Below, piece after piece: positions 61,684 through 64,000 of a stretch of DNA of 64,000 nucleotides (the first letter of the stretch is position 1; every line of letters begins with the position of its first letter). Source of the stretch: an uncultured Amaricoccus sp. Lineage in GTDB: Bacteria > Pseudomonadota > Alphaproteobacteria > Rhodobacterales > Rhodobacteraceae. Position numbers and translations under genes: made by a program. The stretch is taken from positions 17,647-81,646 of the forward strand of contig NZ_CALAGI010000140.1 in NCBI RefSeq assembly GCF_937891315.1. The letters run 5' to 3'. The notes under the pieces were generated by a model. That model had not been told where the DNA came from and ran no database searches. It was given only the letters and a program-made list of their open reading frames with translations.

Positions 61684-63249
61684 TTGATCATCGGGGCTCC
61701 GAGGGAAGTTTTCGAGGGTGAGAAGCGGGTGGCGCTGACGCCGCAATCGGCGGTCGCCCTCGGCAAGCTGGGCTATTCCTGCGCGATCGAGGCGGGAGCT
61801 GGCGCGGCGGCGCGCTTTTCGGACGAAGCCTACCGCGCCGTCGGCGTCGAGGTGCTGCCGAGCGCCGCCGAGCTTTGGGCCCGCGCCGACATCGTCGCCA
61901 AGGTGCGCCCGCCCGAGCCGTCGGAAGTGGCGCTGACCCGGCCGGGCCAGATCGTCATCTCATTCCTCTATCCCGCCCAGAACACCGAGCTCCTCGAATC
62001 TCTGCGGGCGCGGAGCGTGACGACGCTCGCCATGGACATGGTGCCGCGCATCAGCCGGGCGCAGAAGATGGACGCGCTGTCCTCGATGGCCAATATCGCC
62101 GGCTATCGCGCGGTGATCGAGGCCGGCAACAATTTCGGCCGCTTCTTCACCGGCCAGATCACCGCCGCCGGCAAGGTTCCCCCGGCCAAGGTGCTGGTGA
62201 TCGGCGCCGGCGTCGCCGGGCTCGCCGCGATCGGCACCGCGACCTCGCTCGGCGCCATCACCTACGCCTTCGACGTGCGGCCGGAAGTCGCCGAACAGAT
62301 TGAATCGATGGGCGCCGAGTTCGTCTATCTCGATTTCGAGGAAGCTCAGGACGGCGCCGCCACCGGCGGTTACGCCGCGCCCTCCTCGCCTGAGTTTCGC
62401 GAGAAGCAGCTGGCAAAATTTCTCGAGCTGGCACCCGAGATCGACATCGTCATCACGACCGCGCTGATCCCCGGCCGCCCGGCTCCGAAGCTCTGGACCG
62501 CGGACATGGTCGCGGCGATGAAGTCCGGATCGGTCGTGATCGACCTCGCCGCCGAGCGTGGCGGCAACTGCGATCTCACCGTGCCGGACCAGGTCGTGGA
62601 AAGCCCGAACGGCGTCCGCGTCGTCGGCTTTACCGATTTCCCGAGCCGCATGGCCACCCAGGCCTCGACACTCTATTCCACCAATATCCGCCATATGATG
62701 GACGACCTGACGCCGGCCAAGGACGGCGTCCCGGTGGTCAATATGGAGGACGACGTCATCCGCGGCGCGACGGTGACCAACGGCGGGGTGACGACCTTCC
62801 CGCCGCCACCGCCCAAGGTGCAGGCGATCGCCAAGCAGCAGCCGAAGAAGGTCGAGGAAACCGCGGAGGCCAAGGCCGCGCGCGAGATCGCCGAGCTGAA
62901 ATCCGCCGGCAACCGCCAGACCTGGATGTTGGTGTCCGGCGCCATTGTCATGCTGCTCATCGGCAGCGTGGCCCCGCCGAGCCTCATGGAGCATCTCATC
63001 GTCTTCGTTCTCAGCGTCTTCGTCGGCTTCCAGGTGATCTGGAACGTCGCGCACGCGCTGCACACTCCGCTGATGGCGATCACCAACGCCATCTCGTCGA
63101 TCATCATCCTCGGCGCGCTGCTGCAGGTCGGATCGACGAGCTGGATCGTCACCATTCTCGCCGCGCTGTCGATCCTGATGGCGTCGGTCAACATCTTCGG
63201 CGGGTTTCTCGTGACGCGCCGGATGCTGGCGATGTTCCAGAAGAGCTGA
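61684..63249 (+). CDS. pntA: NAD(P) transhydrogenase subunit alpha
   Basis: 521-residue subunit of the proton-translocating transhydrogenase that reduces NADP+ with NADH using the proton gradient. The N-terminal two thirds are the NAD-binding dI domain (GAPREVFEGEKRVALTP, QKMDALSSMANIAGYRAV, GAGVAGLAAIGTATSLGA). The C-terminal 130 residues after an Ala/Glu-rich linker contain four membrane helices, so both alpha regions are in one chain. TTG start at 61684 preceded by GGAGGGAAGG. Followed by pntB after 15 bp. Confidence 0.94.
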   Translation: MIIGAPREVFEGEKRVALTPQSAVALGKLGYSCAIEAGAGAAARFSDEAYRAVGVEVLPSAAELWARADIVAKVRPPEPSEVALTRPGQIVISFLYPAQNTELLESLRARSVTTLAMDMVPRISRAQKMDALSSMANIAGYRAVIEAGNNFGRFFTGQITAAGKVPPAKVLVIGAGVAGLAAIGTATSLGAITYAFDVRPEVAEQIESMGAEFVYLDFEEAQDGAATGGYAAPSSPEFREKQLAKFLELAPEIDIVITTALIPGRPAPKLWTADMVAAMKSGSVVIDLAAERGGNCDLTVPDQVVESPNGVRVVGFTDFPSRMATQASTLYSTNIRHMMDDLTPAKDGVPVVNMEDDVIRGATVTNGGVTTFPPPPPKVQAIAKQQPKKVEETAEAKAAREIAELKSAGNRQTWMLVSGAIVMLLIGSVAPPSLMEHLIVFVLSVFVGFQVIWNVAHALHTPLMAITNAISSIIILGALLQVGSTSWIVTILAALSILMASVNIFGGFLVTRRMLAMFQKS

Positions 63250-63264
63250 GCGGGGAGAGAGCAC

Positions 63265-64000
63265 ATGCATTCCGGTCTGGTCACGGCCGCCTATATCGCG
63301 GCGGCGGTCCTTTTCATCCTCGCACTCGGCGGGCTCTCCAATCAGGAGAAGGCCAAGCGCGCCATCTGGTTCGGCATCATCGGCATGGCGCTCGCCGTCG
63401 TGGCGACGATCCTCGGGCCGGGGGTCAGCGCCACCTGGCTGATCCTGATCATGATCGCGCTCGGCGGCGGCGTGGGCGCCATCGTGGCCCAGCGCGTGCA
63501 GATGACGCAGATGCCGGAGCTGGTCGCCGGTTTTCACAGCCTCGTCGGCCTCGCCGCGGTCTTCATCGGCCTCAACGCCGATCTCGAGGCCGGTCGCGCC
63601 GCCCGCGCGCTGCGTGACGGCACGGCCGAGCATCTGCGAGGCTTCGCGGCGACGCTGGCGCACAAGGCGCCGGTCGAGCTCTCGATCATGCGGGTCGAGG
63701 TGTTTCTCGGCATCCTGATCGGTGCGATCACCTTCACCGGTTCGATCGTCGCCTATGGCAAGCTCGCCGGAAAGGTGCCGTCCAAGGCGCTGACCCTGCC
63801 GGGTCGGCACGCGATCAATATCGGCGCCGGCCTGCTCTGCCTGTTGCTCGGCGTGCTCTATGCCAACGGCGCCGGCGTCTGGACCATGATCCTCGTCGCG
63901 GTGATCGCCGGCGGCATCGGCTGGCACCTGATCATGGCGATCGGCGGCGCCGACATGCCGGTGGTGATCTCGATGCTGAACAGCTACTCGGGCTGGGCGG
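63265..64000 (+). CDS. pntB: NAD(P) transhydrogenase subunit beta (partial, runs off the window)
   Basis: The frame from ATG 63265 (GGGGAGAG upstream) stays open to the end of the window, about 245 codons. It encodes eight hydrophobic helices that form the dII proton channel, starting MHSGLVTAAYIAAAVLFILALGGLSNQE. It contains MTQMPELVAGFHSLVGLAAVFIGL and a final VVISMLNSYSGWA, all typical of PntB. The NADP-binding dIII domain lies beyond the window. Confidence 0.94.
   Translation, partial: MHSGLVTAAYIAAAVLFILALGGLSNQEKAKRAIWFGIIGMALAVVATILGPGVSATWLILIMIALGGGVGAIVAQRVQMTQMPELVAGFHSLVGLAAVFIGLNADLEAGRAARALRDGTAEHLRGFAATLAHKAPVELSIMRVEVFLGILIGAITFTGSIVAYGKLAGKVPSKALTLPGRHAINIGAGLLCLLLGVLYANGAGVWTMILVAVIAGGIGWHLIMAIGGADMPVVISMLNSYSGWA

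Noticed and set aside
61960..63927. Minus-strand reading frame of 655 codons opposite pntA and pntB
   Set aside because: Antisense of two clear genes; no family features.

Overview
The window is a GC-rich chromosomal segment (GC about two thirds by eye) from an alphaproteobacterium, almost certainly of the order Rhodobacterales. Four things support this: the divergent RegB/PrrB - SenC/PrrC - RegA/PrrA redox regulon; a sdhCDAB - mesaconyl-CoA hydratase - malyl-CoA thioesterase - mdh - sucCD - sucAB - lpd cluster laid out as in Rhodobacter; an intracellular PHB depolymerase; and a TIGR02300 protein. I cannot fix the genus from the sequence alone.

Layout. 1-6.8 kb: tsaE, a PAS-rich protein with degenerate kinase domains, prrB, prrC, prrA, a small lipoprotein and a DUF486 membrane protein. 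6.8-13.7 kb: map, a CinA-like molybdopterin-binding protein, a CPA1 cation/proton antiporter, tRNA-Leu(UAA), cfa, fmt and def. 13.9-33.2 kb: the central-carbon block, i.e. succinate dehydrogenase, two ethylmalonyl-CoA-pathway enzymes, malate dehydrogenase, succinyl-CoA synthetase, the 2-oxoglutarate dehydrogenase complex, and a GntR/FCD regulator at its far end. 33.3-35.9 kb: a YgjP-type metallopeptidase, phaZ, a TIGR02300 protein and tRNA-Ala(GGC). 36.0-46.7 kb: a glycan locus with GtrA, a GtrB-like glycosyltransferase fused to a second GT2, a FAD oxidoreductase, a TIM-barrel isomerase-like protein, a SDR-type epimerase, a GT-C-like membrane protein, GT4, GT61 and a DegT aminotransferase. 46.7-55.6 kb: two tandem secreted lectin-like proteins, tRNA CCA-transferase, a Nudix hydrolase, two RTX calcium-binding proteins, a GMC dehydrogenase pair, a VOC protein and a ribbon-helix-helix protein. 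55.7-64 kb: a seven-gene Mrp Na+/H+ antiporter operon and pntA with a 3'-truncated pntB.

How it fits together. The carbon block covers most of the TCA cycle from 2-oxoglutarate to malate, plus two steps of the ethylmalonyl-CoA route of acetate assimilation. The palindrome TGTGATCACA stands in front of sdhC, three times in front of sucC (two exact copies and one near copy), and with one change directly in front of the GntR gene that follows lpd. This suggests a locally encoded, self-controlled TCA regulon like the AkgR regulon described in Rhodobacter sphaeroides. The Mrp, CPA1 and Pnt systems handle ion and pyridine-nucleotide homeostasis.

Most unusual features: (1) a ~198-nt hairpin-rich intergenic repeat present twice, 55 kb apart; (2) the TGTGATCACA operator series; (3) a Gtr-like glycan-modification operon carrying its own set of unfamiliar sugar-metabolism enzymes, with two glycosyltransferase genes apparently joined by one base in a G6 run.
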